Shown piece by piece: positions 50,064 to 62,700 of a stretch of DNA of 64,000 bases (position 1 is its first letter; each line of letters opens with the position of its first letter). The notes under the pieces were generated by a model. The model saw only the letters and a list, made by a program, of their open reading frames with translations, had not been told where the DNA came from and made no database searches. The stretch comes from Xestospongia muta (lineage: Eukaryota; Porifera; Demospongiae; Haplosclerida; Petrosiidae), in NCBI GenBank assembly GCA_963693285.1, contig OY848917.1, positions 31,569,245-31,633,244 on the forward strand. Reading direction: 5' to 3'. A program made the position numbers and the translations under genes.

Positions 50064-50281
50064 AAAATGATGTTTCTTCTATATTACACAAATCTGAAAA
50101 TGTTTTTTTACCTATATTATGTCATTAAAACCTCACTTTAATCTTTTGTATAATATATAATTATAATTACTATATTGTTATCACATTTCATTATTCAAGT
50201 TTATTCAACAGTGTATTTTTGTGTTTTTATTCCTTGCTACTTTTGTCAGCAATAATTTCTAGTCACACCCACTTTAATTAA

Positions 50282-53200
50282 ATGGATGTCCTACTGGATG
50301 ACGTAAGATGTCTTCCTCCTATTCAAGAAAGAGCAGTAGCTGCTATTGTTGGAGCTATAGTAGCTGATGCAGCAGGTAATTATACTATATACTATTATAG
50401 CCACATGAACTTGTATCAGTAACGAGGTACGTAGGTAGTTTTTACATGTACATCTACACACTATATTCTGAGATACACATACTTCATAATAAGTCGATTG
50501 AGTGTTTATACAGACTTAATACCCCCACATGATCAAACAACATTATAGTTTTTGCCTATACGTGCTCACTGAAAGTAGTTGGAACATAATGTCATGTGTA
50601 TACATACAATTAAGCCTTGATTTGTACCTATTGGTCAGAATATTAATCTACCTGTGATTAAACTTTAGTGTTAGAATATTAAAGATACATGATCATATAG
50701 TCTTGTAAGACTGCCCATTCAAGACAGGAAGGACACTTTGACAAACGTATTGAAACATTAGCCTTTACTTTACCTAGAAACCTTTACTGAATACATGTTC
50801 TCAAACACATAGTAACCTATTTTTAACAGAAAAATTGGTTGTTTGACCATAGATGAATAAGAGCTTAGTTGTTTCCCTAAATTCAAAAATATATATGACA
50901 TAACTTCCTGTTTTAATTTACAAAGATTCTTGATATATATCCACAATAATTTTCAATGATTACATTCTCCAAATTCTATTACTTCTACAAGATTTCAGGT
51001 TACCTTACTTATATATAGATAATATAATTTGTTTTAATGTCTTTAAAAATGATTATGTAAATGTATCTTTTTAGCTCAGCCACTTCATTGGTTATATGAT
51101 GATGAGGCCATTGTAAGAGCTATTGCAAGTAACCCCAATAATCCAGAATACTTTGAGCCATCACATAATCCATATTATAACATTCCATGTGGTTCACAAA
51201 GTCCTTATGGAGATCAACTAATAGTGACACTTAGATCTTTAGCAGCTTGCAAAGGTAATCTTGTTAACACAAGTATAATGAGTTATACTTAACATACAGT
51301 TTAATGTACTCTTTGTCTGTAATGCTATATATACTCATAAGTTGTGGCTGTTACTAGTTATTATTAAATATGTTTCATTGTACTGCCTCCTTTCTATGTT
51401 TTCTAGACTTATTTGAAAGTCTATTTACATTATCACAATAACATGTTGTTTTCTATTACATCAGTTAATATCATGTCTGTCTTTTTCTTATTGTTAGCTT
51501 TATTATTTATTTAATTTAAGATAGAAATGTGACATCAATTACTGGCATATTAATTGACAATAATCATGTCGTTTGTGTAGGATTTGATATCTCACATTCA
51601 GCTAAGGAGTTTTATAAAAGTTTTGGTCCTGGATCTAGTTATGATTCCTCTGCTTCTTCGTTATATGTCGAAAGAGAAGTCCATTCATCATATCCAATCA
51701 ATGGTCCATGGCTAAACAGAACAATGAGACGGTTCATACAATTGTATTCTGATGGAAAGACTGCTGCTGATGTTATTGACGATACTTTTGATGACCCAGA
51801 TTGTATTGCTAGGGCAATGCCTTTACTTCTGTTATATACTGGTTGGCATTGATTGTATTTATAACTGAGACTGGTCTGTTTAGTTGATTTTTAGTTTTGT
51901 TCATGCTATTGAAATACTATTGGTACTTTATTGAATATATTGATTGTCACAGTTCCGTCACAATTCTATTATTTTCTTTTTTGTTATAGGTTATCCTGAC
52001 TTAGAGTCACACACTAAACGTATTACCTCCATGACACAATCTAGTGATGTCTCGTTGACAGTAGCCATTGTAGCAATTGAATTAATAAAACTCTATATTC
52101 TTAGTGGAGAGGATGCTGATGGAGAGAGCATTATCGCAAAGGAAATTGAGAATATAAGGTCAGTTACTATTTTGTGCTATATATGCAATGACAATTATAA
52201 TTTTAATATGAGTTATTAAAAATTTCGGAAAATGGGTGAAATGTAGGATGTCAATACAAATATATGAAACAAGGAGTTTATGCCAGTAGTTCTCACTAAA
52301 CATTGAGTATAGACCTTTAGTTTGTGACACTGATGACACTAGGACCAATAATTTGAAGCAAATCCACTAGACTGTCTTTTCACTTGAGGGTACAACAGTT
52401 GGAGAGAAGACTAGAGCTAACAGGCAAATTCACACACACACACACACACACAAAGCAAATACTGTATTCTTCACCCAGTAAGTGAATGGTTAATAATGTT
52501 AAAGAAAATAAGACAATAATAAGGAATGCTAGAAACTCTTCTGGTTTTTAGAACATCTCTTCACCTAATCTTTTTAGACTTCAAACTTACTGTCAACCTT
52601 TTAAATAACTTTTATATTTTAGTTATAATCTTTTTATTATAGAGCTTCAGCTAATGTCGACAAGACATCATTTGCAGAGTTACTAAAGCAAGTACTAGAT
52701 GCACACCATCTGTCTATTAAAGAGGCAACTCTTAAATTTGGAGGGCAGTGAGGTGAGTCTATCACAACAAGATTGTCCCAAGGTATTAGGTGCTTTGTTG
52801 CCTCCTCAGCCATACCTGGCTCTTTCCAGTCAGCAATTCATTCACTGTTGGATGATGGCATTTACACTACTGTGGTGCGAAAGGTATGTTTAGTCTTAAG
52901 CACATTTATTACACCAAATGATTCTACCAATTATAAAAGCAATGATTTCCGTACTGTGGTTTCGTACTCAGAACTATAAACACCCCAGAAAATATTAGTT
53001 CATTATATAAGTGTATCTAGACCACTTATTACTAGGATTACCTCTGTGCAGTCTTGGGAACCTAGTCTAGCATTGGTACCCCATCACTTAGATAGGAAAT
53101 ATCTGGTGACAAGCCCATATAGGACTCATACAGCAGGAATGTTGATATGGATAGAGCATACTTAGATCTGAGCAGATGTTAAGAGAGTGAAAAATGCAAA

Positions 53201-53851
53201 ACGGCTATTGTGATATGCACTAGTTGTGGTGATGATGTTTTAAATAGAAGAACAGACTGTCTTTTACTAACTAGTGCTGTCTCATGTCATGTATTGCTTT
53301 AGAGCAGAGTTTTGATCACCTTCAAAGACTTTATTAGTCATTGTCAACACACATGTACAAAGTGTTTCTGTGGCCTGCAAGATTTTTTACAGGCTGTAAG
53401 GGTCCTATGTGTGTTTTCCCTGGACCCATCCACTCTAAGCAAAGGGAAACATTAGGCTATTGACTCTTTACATTAAATCATTATTTCCTGGTAACAACCA
53501 TTTACTTAGATTATTTCTTAGATTAATTAAAAGAGGGAGTGGCTCCAAACCACAATAGCTTTGATATTACTTAGCTACTAGTACTTAATAAATAGTACTA
53601 TATATGGTGTCCATATATGTAAGCTGCTAATCATTTTGTGAATACTCATTTTCATTGTTAGCATTGATAGTTATGATTATTTATTTTAGGTAATACTAGC
53701 TGGTGGATGTAACTGTTCTAGGTTAATCATGGTAGGAGCATGTCTGGGAGCAAAATATGGACTAGATGGTATTCCAAGAAAATGGATGGAGAAAACAAGG
53801 GCCATTAATGAAGTTTTGGCTTTGGCAATAAAAGTGACAAAATTATCATGA
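50282..53851 (+). CDS. SELENOJ: Selenoprotein J candidate (J1-crystallin/ADP-ribosylglycohydrolase family) with in-frame UGA
   Basis: Six exons (50282-50375, 51075-51254, 51521-51841, 51990-52158, 52643-52883, 53690-53851; 1167 nt, 388 codons before the final TGA). It matches the ADP-ribosylglycohydrolase branch containing jellyfish J1 crystallins and fish SelJ: 'GAIVADAAAQPLHWLYD', 'NPYYNIPCG...SPYGDQ', 'FGPGS', 'PDCIARAMPLLLLYTGYPDL', 'IPGSFQSAIHSLL' and 'AGGCNCSR'. Exon 5 is open except for TGA at 52749-52751 (codon 291, after FGGQ). The same frame continues into clear family sequence on the other side, and no splice choice removes it. A SECIS-like hairpin follows in the 3' UTR, so I read the TGA as selenocysteine. 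The metal-binding aspartate motif of active hydrolases is replaced by CNCS, which suggests altered or lost hydrolase activity. It starts 219 bases after the Rab gene and converges on the GPCR gene. Confidence 0.87.
52431..52452. repeat. (CA)n microsatellite in SelJ intron 4
   Basis: Eleven CA units in the 484-base intron before exon 5. Confidence 0.9.
52749..52751 (+). other. In-frame UGA, proposed selenocysteine codon
   Basis: It lies in the middle of exon 5 between 'KFGGQ' and 'GESITTR'. Exon 5 is 241 nt, so skipping it would break the frame. A 30-base pseudo-intron from GTGAGT (52753) to CCAAG is too short to splice and would still leave the TGA in frame. Confidence 0.82.
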
Positions 53852-53867
53852 TCATTAGTTTTTAGTA

Positions 53868-53949
53868 TTAGTGATGTACTAATTAATGATTCCATTTGCT
53901 CAACCCTTTGTTGGAGGCAATTGGATGATAACAAATTGTATATCACTAA
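53868..53949 (+). promoter_or_regulatory. SECIS element in the 3' UTR of the SelJ gene
   Basis: The core ATGA is at 53886-53889 and the 3' partner TGAT at 53926-53929. Twelve bases separate ATGA from the apical AA (53902-53903), the usual SECIS spacing. Helix II pairs TCCATTTGCTC with GAGGCAATTGGA, with one mismatch and one bulge. Helix I pairs TTAGTGATGTAC (53868-53879) with GTATATCACTAA (53938-53949), all pairs including one G-U. SECIS hairpins recruit the selenocysteine machinery to UGA codons upstream. It starts 17 bases after the stop codon. Confidence 0.85.
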
Positions 53950-53956
53950 TGTCTTA

Positions 53957-53962
53957 ATTAAA
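53957..53962 (+). promoter_or_regulatory. Poly(A) signal variant of the SelJ gene
   Basis: ATTAAA just downstream of the SECIS. The opposite GPCR gene ends at 54147, so the two 3' UTRs nearly touch. Confidence 0.45.
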
Positions 53963-54146
53963 GTCTAGTTTCTACCATTTAATCATAATGACAAGTAATG
54001 TCCTTTATGTTTCTGGACTCTGTATACTTTCTATATTGTAATGTGGAAATTTCAATGAGATTATAAGTTTATAACATAATCATCTTTCACTCTTAACAAC
54101 TAATAACATTGAATATGAAAGTAAAGTTGTTTATGCAATGATAATT

Positions 54147-57100
54147 TTAATTATCTTCATTACACAACTCGGTGATATTTAGCTCTCCATCAGGTAATGC
54201 TTGCTTCATTATAGAATTCACTATCACACTTTCTAATGTAAAAATTTATTTGTTTATTTGATTTGATTACATAGCACATACCATCAAATATTGGACAAGT
54301 GGACTGTTCACAAGTAGTAATACTTGTGGAGGTTGATTTAGTCAGTTTAGGCACTTTAACATTTGCAGTTCCCTGTCCAGTAATTAATTACTACATACTT
54401 ATCAATAGTCAAATCTGCTTACACTTGTTTGTAATGAAGATGATTTCGTAGAAAAGAAACAACTGGTGAATTTGTAATTTTTTAATTTCTTACGTAGCCA
54501 TGTTGAATAGGCTTCTCTCACCTATATATAAATTGTATTGTATCATTAGTAAAGGAATAGTAATGTACTGACATGTTTGGAAAGTGGTACAAACAGAATG
54601 AAGATAAGTAAACCTTGACAGGAAATAAAGATATCCATTATGTAAGCTACAAAGATGAGCTTATTAGAAAACAAAATGATATTCACTAGCCACGCTAGTC
54701 CCATTATTACTGTCAGTGAAATGGACGCTTTTAGCCATTGTCTGATAGGAGTTAAATAAAATGGAAAAGTGCTTGATTGTATGTACTTGATATTAGCAAC
54801 TTCAGTTTTCTGACGTTCTCTTTTCTTGTGTCTCTGTATTATTGTTATGGCCATTATGAAGAACCCAATGTTAGTCTAAAGGTTAATGTTTAGTTGAAAC
54901 AATTTTATATACTTTTTATCTGACATTATCACTTTCTCAAATTACCAATTATTATATTAAACTTACAAGTAATATTAATACAACTGGAGCAATAAATGTC
55001 CATATAAATCCACTTTCATAATTCAACCAACACCTATATTTATACACATCACATTAGAATAACTTACTAGCCACTGCAATGGTTCTTACGCAATTAACTG
55101 TTCATCTTGAAAATACAAATAATGAGTATGACCTTTAATATCACTTGTACCAGCCAAAAATCCAATCGGTACTATGACAGTCATATATAGTCCTGGTACA
55201 CCTACAATTGTAGGGATAAACTGTGTTCAATAATACACTAACTGACCATAGCTAGCAAACGTAAAACCAACAATGTAGCGTTTAGGATGTTTGATAAATA
55301 TCCTAACAAGAACAATATATAAAACTAATCCCTCCATCAACATCCACATAAATGTCACTAGAAATAGATACTGCAATAAGACAGCTATTGCTGAACAAAT
55401 AGACTAAATGAAATACAAAAGATGTATATAGTTCATTAGCTTTTTATTCAAAAGGAGCATACCCAATTATTAGTCTGAGCACTACCAACTATAAAAACCA
55501 ATTGCCCAGCAAATAAATTGATACATAACATCACATGAATATAATTTCTCATACTCCACAGTGACCTGTATATAAGGAAGCAATGTGTAGGAGTGAGTAC
55601 TCACTTAGCATTTTTACCTCATGCAAGTAAACGTTAGTATTGTCAACAATAAACAAACCAGAGAAATTGGTACAAGAACATAACCTATCAAAGTCAATCT
55701 TTCATAATTTTTGCTGCTAATCTAAAAACAGAAACCGTTGAACACAGAATTATAGTATAACACTTTTCATACTGGTACTCCAGGACTAAGTAAAATTGCA
55801 AAGTGTGTTAAATGATCACATTGACAGGACACTGATTCACTGTCTTGTCTTGTGATAGTACATCCACTAGTGTTCCATTGACCAGTTGGTAATGTTGCAT
55901 CGTCATCAGAACTGACAAAACATATACAATAACAAGTATATATGATAATTTTATCTAAAACATACAATTCAAAGTTCCAAAATACACAGGAGAGAGTGTC
56001 AGTTGTTAATATCTGTGATAGTAAAATAAATTTGATGGTATATGAAATATTGGAAGATCATACCTCTTTACTAGATATGTTAAATATTATGTTGACAGGT
56101 TGACTGAAACCATTTTGTGAGTAGTAAATGTTAAGAGTTGAAGACAGACAATTTGATAAAAGTTTCTGACTATTGTTATGAGGTGGCAAGAATTTGGTTA
56201 TGTTGACATAACAAAATGATGCAACTGTCACAGGTAAACTATTAAACAGTCCAACTGGTAAAGTAATAGAGTTCCCAGCCATGGCAAATACTTCAATTGG
56301 ACCAGAAGTGTTTTTGATCTCCCTAATGTCAAGTGCTTGGAGAAAGGAAGGGAGAAATAAAATTGATTAATTCAAAATTATGTTGTAGTTTGTGCATTAT
56401 TGTCTAGTAAGTGCATACCAATGTTTTCTCTAAGAAGTGTCTTATTAGAATCTTGGAGGTTAAGAGCAAACTTATCTAATGTCAAGAGCAACTGACTCCA
56501 CATGGAGCGTCTTCTGTCCTAGAAAATACAACAGCACATACTTAATGTTGATAATAATGTTATTTTACCACATTAGCAGGAATATCGTCACTGGCCATCA
56601 TGTTATTAGTTGCATCTAATACAAGCTACAGAAGACCCTATTAACACAATACTATTGTATATAAGTGTACCTTGGAGACGTTTGTAGTAAATGACTGATT
56701 GAACTTGTTGATGATAGTATCAAATATGACAAATGATTCTTGAAATGTTATTGTCTCATTTTCTTGACTATCTACAAATATTTTTAAAGCTCTTTTTGGA
56801 GAATGAGTGATCTATAAAAGAATGAAATGAATGACAACACTAAAGTATATTATACCTCAGACCAAATAGTTGTAAATGTATTGCTGGTGAAGCAATACTC
56901 TTTATCCCATGTGCAACTTTGATTATTACAACGTCTGGTTCCTATATTTTAAGTAAGTACAAAGTTTATAGTCACTATATTTGTATAATACCATTAATTC
57001 TTCTTCTGTAACAATAGACTCCTGTGGCATTTTTGTCTTCTGATGTCTCAGGCCACCCTTCATTCTCAGGGCATTTGCATGACGTTGGTGATGGAGTGGT

Positions 57101-57727
57101 CAATATCATGAAACCACTCCTGGTATTAAGATTAGTTACAGCCAATCTACTTGCTGGAGTAGGTGTAATGATAAAAGTTCTACTTTTCATCACAGTAAAT
57201 TCATTATTGGTGGTGCTTGGATTAATGTTTGAAGACACAGGACTACACAGTTTCAGGAAAGGGGATGCATAGTTTGAAGAACTAGCTTCAATGATATTAT
57301 TACAACACCTATATTCTGTATCATTTATATTACAATTTGTATTATTTATAGGGCAGAGATGATGACTTGGCAGCTGCCCATCAATTTCAATATTACTGAC
57401 TGACCAGCAACAATTCATAGATGACATATTCCAAATGAACTGTAGACAGCCGTTTTCATGAAGTGTAATATTTTTACATCCAGATGTGTTGTATGAAAAT
57501 GATCCAAATACATTGTCACCATTTGAAACTATCAGGTTAAGTGTGCTATTACAAATATCTACATTAAAGAACAAGTCAAACTTCAAATGTCTATAAAAGA
57601 AAATAAAAGAGCTTTATATCAGTCTATTATTACATACAAATAAAACTTACTTTGTTGATGTAGTAGACATATCTGAACTGACAAAATATAAGAGAAATAG
57701 AACCAGGATCATCTTTAACATTATCAT
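54147..57727 (-). CDS. Adhesion G-protein-coupled receptor, copy 1
   Basis: Eighteen exons: 57651-57727, 56992-57590, 56856-56941, 56671-56811, 56569-56625, 56419-56518, 56064-56335, 55966-56012, 55773-55911, 55618-55721, 55463-55565, 55247-55403, 55090-55201, 54967-55033, 54573-54875, 54423-54521, 54282-54372, 54147-54232. They total 2640 nt (879 aa), in phase. A signal peptide (MIMLKMILVLFLLYFVSS) is followed by a cysteine- and N-glycosylation-rich ectodomain with a Thr/Pro segment, then a GAIN domain and a GPS motif (W...C...C.CDHLTHFAILL). Autoproteolysis is expected between L494 and T495. Seven TM segments run from about 512 to 785, then a 90-residue tail. The GPCR signals across the plasma membrane; its ligand cannot be inferred. 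Most introns are about 50-80 bases. For the exon ending VP and the exon ending QLIA, weaker alternative donors with the same phase exist nearby. Confidence 0.92.
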
Positions 57728-58581
57728 CTGCCAAATGTGAAAGCACAAAGTACACATAAAATGCTTACCAATGCCAACATAACTAGTAAACAATGTTTAT
57801 AAGTTGCACTGTTTACACAATGTCATAATTATCTAAAGTGAGAAATATACACAACCCAAGTTGATGTTATCATTACACATAATATGCTGCAAATTTTATA
57901 GTGTATATGTAAGTCATAACATACAAGCATATCTTAAAATCTTGCACTTGTCTAAAGTAATACCACATTAGGTCAAACTATAGATGGTATGTTTTCTATA
58001 TAAACTGTCACACATTTATATACTACTAGCTAGTCATTTTCAGTTTCTTTTTGGAAAATAAGTCATATATATAGAAAACTAAAGTATGTGAAAGTATATA
58101 TATCTACTTGTTTAACCGTGCATGCTTAATAATTAGTAATCTTTATTCCTGAATCAAAAAAATTGGATCAAGTGTTGTACTATAGTACAAATATGCTTGG
58201 AGTCTCACATTGTGTAAGCGACTTTACAATGTTGTACTTTAATATAAACTTTTCATAACATAAACCATACTATACCTTAAATGTTAAGTTTATTTGTCTT
58301 CACAGCTACAAATATATACATTGATGTGTACAGTCATTCCCGTACACACTCCCTATAATTTCTGTTGGTCAGCATCCACTACCAACAGTTCAATCAAAGT
58401 AAACTTTGAATAATAAATATACACAATAATATCATTATAAAAAGTGTAGATGATTAAAAATTGAAATTGTATGGATTCTCACATATATGTTAACTTAAAA
58501 AAAACATTTTAATTTAATCACAAATTATTACTAACAAAACAAAAAAGCAGACACATGTTTAAACCTTAAAGTCAACTATTG
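57728..58581. other. Upstream region of GPCR copy 1
   Basis: No gene is seen. It is near-identical to 63265-64000, the same region of copy 2. A promoter is expected but no motif is called. Confidence 0.5.
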
Positions 58582-58773
58582 TCACTCATCTTTTCTCAAT
58601 TGACAGAAGACTTTAAGTCCCTCAGGTAGAGGTAGACTAGAGATACAATCAGGAACAGCATTTGTATTAGCTAGTATAACATATTGACATAACTCCTTTA
58701 AAGTATTAGGAGAGGATAAAGCTCGAAGTGCCTCATATTCATGATAAGTGTATTCCAATCCTTCATAAGATGT
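58582..58773 (-). pseudogene. C-terminal fragment of a SOCS-box protein gene
   Basis: An open frame ends at 58582 and is cut at the duplication junction on its 5' side. It encodes about 62 residues that form a SOCS box: 'LKELCQYVI', a conserved 'ISSLPLPEGLK' core and a charged end (RKDE). SOCS boxes bind Elongin B/C and Cullin-5 in ubiquitin ligases. What precedes it here is SelJ intron sequence, so the fragment lost its substrate-binding part. The parent gene should lie just right of the window, after GPCR copy 2. Confidence 0.78.
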
Positions 58774-59223
58774 GAAGAGAGTGAAAAATGCAAAACGGCT
58801 ATTGTGATATGCACTAGTTGTGGTGATGATGTTTTAAATAGAAGAACAGACTGTCTTTATCTAACTAGTGCTGTCTCATGTCATGTACTGCTTTAGAGCA
58901 GAGTTTTGATCAGCTTCAAAGACTTTGTTAGTTATTGTCAACACACATGTACAAAGTGTTTCTGTGGCCTGCAAGATTTTACGGACTGTAAGGGTCCTAT
59001 GTGTGTTTTCCCTAGACCCATCCACTCTAAGCAAAGGGAAACACTAGGCTATTGACTCTTTACATTAAATCATTATTTCCTGGTAACAATTAATTAAAAG
59101 TGGGGGTGGCTCCAAACCACAATAGCTTTGATATTACTTGGTGTCCATATATGTAAGCTGCTAATCATTTTGTGAATACCCATTTTCATTGTTAGCATTG
59201 ATAGTTATGATTATTTATTTTAG

Positions 59224-59394
59224 GTAATACTAGCTGGTGGATGTAACTGTTCTACATTAATCATGGTAGGGGCATGTCTGGGAGCAAAGTATGGAAAGTA
59301 TGGACTAGATGGTATTCCAAGAGAATTGATGGAGAAAACAAGGGCCATTAATGAAGTTTTGGCTTTGGCAATAAAAGTTACAAAATTATCATGA
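59224..59394 (+). pseudogene. SELENOJ: Orphan copy of SelJ exon 6
   Basis: Duplicate of 53690-53851 with its acceptor site, 57 codons including the stop. It is still open in frame and has a three-codon insertion (KYG repeated). The AGGCNCS motif is kept, then ST replaces SR. Exons 1-5 are not duplicated, so it is not a complete gene. It could be used as an alternative last exon of the upstream SelJ gene only by splicing over the GPCR gene. Confidence 0.85.
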
Positions 59395-59410
59395 TCATTA
59401 GTCTTTAGTA

Positions 59411-59492
59411 TTAGTGATGTACTAATTAATGATTCCATTTGCTCAACCCTTTGTTGGAAGCAATTGGATGAGAGAAAATTGTATATCACTAA
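59411..59492 (+). promoter_or_regulatory. Duplicated SECIS element behind the orphan exon
   Basis: Same structure as 53868-53949: ATGA 59429-59432, apical AA 59445-59446, TGA 59469-59471 (followed by G instead of T). Helix I arms are retained (59411-59422 with 59481-59492). Confidence 0.75.
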
Positions 59493-59737
59493 CGTCTTAA
59501 TTAAAGTCTAGTTTCTACCATTTAATCATAATGACAAGTAATGTCCTTTTTGTTTCTGGACTCTTTATACTTTCTATATTGTAATGTGGAAATTTCAATG
59601 AGATTATAAGTTTATAACATAATCATCTTTCACTCTTAACAACTAATAACATTGAATATGAAAGTAAAGTTGTTTATGCAATGATAATTTTAATTATCTT
59701 CATTACACAACTCAGTAATATTTAGCTCTCAATCAGC

Positions 59738-62700
59738 TCATGCTTGCTTCATTATAGAATTCACTATCACACTTTCTAATGTAAAAATTTATTTGTTTAT
59801 TTGATTTCATTACATACCACATACCATCAAATATTGGAGAAGTGGACTGTTCACAAGTAGTAATACTTGTGGAGGTTGATTTAGTCAGTTTAGGCACTTT
59901 AAAACTTACAGTTCCCTGTCCAGTAATTAATTACTACATACTTATCAATAGTCAAATCTGCTTACACTTGTTTGTAACAAAGATGATTTCGTAGAAAAGA
60001 AACAACTGGTGAATTTGTAATTTGTTAATTTCTTACGTAGCCATGTTGAATAGGCTTCTCTCACCTATATATAAAATGTATGGGATAATATAATTAGTAT
60101 AGGAATAGTAATGTACTGACATGTTTGGAAAGTGGTACAAACAGAATGAAGATAAGTAAACCTTGACAGGAAATAAAGATATCCATTATGTAAGCTACAA
60201 AGATGAGCTTATTAGAAAACAAAATGATATTCACTAGCCACACTAGTCCCATAATTACTGTCAGTGAAATGGACGCTTTTAACCATTGTCTGATAGGAGT
60301 AAAATAAAATGGAAAAGTGCTTAATTGTATGTACTTGATATTAGCGACTTCAGTTTTCTGACGTTCTCTTTTCTTGTGTCTCTGTATTATTGTTATGGCC
60401 ATTATGAAGAACCCAATGTTAGTCTAAAGGTTAATGTTTAGTTGAAACAATTTTATAAACTTTTTATCTGACATTATCACTTTCTCAAATTACCAATTAT
60501 TATATTAAACTTACAAGTAATATTAATGCAACTGGAGCAATAAATGTCCATATAAATCCACTTTCATAATTCAACCAACACCTATATTTATACACACCAC
60601 ATTTGAATAGCTTACTAGCCACTGCAATGGTTCTTACGCAATTAACTGTTCATCTTGAAAATACAAATAATGAGTATGACCTTTAATATCACTTGTACCA
60701 GCCAAAAATCCAATCGGTACTATAATAGTCATATATAGTCCTGGTACACCTATGATAGGGATAAATTGTGTTCAATAATACACTAACTGACCATAGCTAG
60801 CAAGCGTAAAACCAGCAATGTAGCATTTAGGATGTTTGATAAATATCCTAACAAGAACAATATATAAAACTAATCCCTCCATCAACATCCACATAAATGT
60901 CACTAGAAATAGATACTGCAATAAGACAGCTATTGCTGAACAGATAGACTAAATGAAATAGTTCATTAGCGTTTTATTCAAAAGGAGCATACCCAATTAT
61001 TAGTCTGAGCACTACCAACTATAAAAACCAATTGCCCAGCAAATAAATTGATACATAACATCACATGAATATAATTTCTCATATTCCACAGTGACCTGTA
61101 TATAAGGAAGCAATGTGTAGGAGTGTGTACTCACTTAGCATTTCTACCTCATGCAAGTAAAAGTTAGTATTGTCAACAATAAACAAACCAGAGAAATTGG
61201 TACAAGAACATAACCTATCAAAGTCAATCTTTCATAATTTTTGCTGCTAATCTAAAAACAGAAACCGTTGAACACAGAATTATAGTATAACACTTTTCAT
61301 ACTGGTACTCCAGGACTAAGTAAAATTGCAAAGTGTGTTAAATGATCACATTGACAGGACACTGATTCACTGTCTTGTCTTGTGATAGTACATCCACTAG
61401 TGTTCCATTGACCAGTTGGTAACGTTGCGTCATCATCAGAACTGACAAAACATATACAATAACAAGTATATATGATAATTTTATCTAAAACATACAATTC
61501 AAAGTTCCAAAAAACACAGGAAAGAGTGTCAGTTGTTAATATCTGTGATAGTAAAATAAGTTTGATGGTATATAAAATATATTGGAAGATCATACCTCTT
61601 CACCAGATATGTTAAATATTATGTTGACAGGTTGACTGAAACCATTTTGTGAGTAGTCAATGTTAAGAGTTGAAGACAGACAATTTGATAAAAGTTTCTG
61701 ACTATTGTTACGAGGTGGCAAGAATTTGGTTATGTTCACATAACAAAATGATGCAACTGTCACAGGTAAACTATTAAACAATCCAACTGGTAAAGTAATA
61801 GAGTTCCCAGTCATGGCAAATACTTCAATTGGACCAGTAGTGTTTTTGATCTCCCTAACATCAAGTGCTTGGAGAAAGGAAGAGAGAAACAAAATTCATT
61901 AATTCAAAATTATGTTATGGTTTGTATATTATGTCTAATAAGTACATACCGATATTTTCTCTAAAAAGTGTCTTATTAGAATCTTGGAGGTTAAGAGCAA
62001 ACTTATCTAATGTCAAGAGCAACTGACTCCACATGCAACGTCTTCTGTCCTTGAAAATACAACAGCACATTTTTCATGTTGATAATAATGTTATTTTACC
62101 ACATTAGCAGGAATATCGTCACTGGCCATCATGTTATTAGTTGCATCTAATACAAGCTACAGAAGACCCTATTAAAACAATACTATTGTATATAAGTGTA
62201 CTTTGGAGACATTTGTAGTAAATGACTGATTGAACTTGTTGATGATAGTATCAAATATGACAAATGATTCTTGAAATGTTATTGTCTCATTTTCTTGACT
62301 ATTTACAAATATTTTTAAAGCTCTTTTTGGAGAATGAGTGATCTATAAAAGAATCAAATGAGTGGCACTACTAAATATATTATACCTCCAACCAAATAGT
62401 TGTAAATGTATTGCTGGTGAAGCAATACTCTTTATCCCATGTGCAACTTTGATTATTACAACGTCTGGTTCCTATATTTAAGTAAGTACAAAGTTTATAG
62501 TCACTATATTTGTATAATACCATTAATTCTTCTTCTGTAACAATAGACTCCTGTGGCATTATTGTCTCCTGATGTCTCAGGCTGTCCTCTGTCCTCAGGG
62601 CATTTGCATGACGTTGGTGATGGAGTGGTCAATAACATGAAACCACTCCTGATATTAAGATTAGTTACAGCCGATCTACTTGCTGGAGTAGGTGTAATGA

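Noticed and set aside
52753..52782. A 30-base intron (GTGAGT...CCAAG) that might remove the TGA of the SelJ gene
   Set aside because: It is far below the smallest introns seen here, and the TGA lies before it, so it would remain in frame. The exon also translates through without it.
57024..57272. Plus-strand open frame opposite the GPCR ectodomain exon (also 62553-62801)
   Set aside because: It is the antisense shadow of a well-supported coding exon, with no family match.
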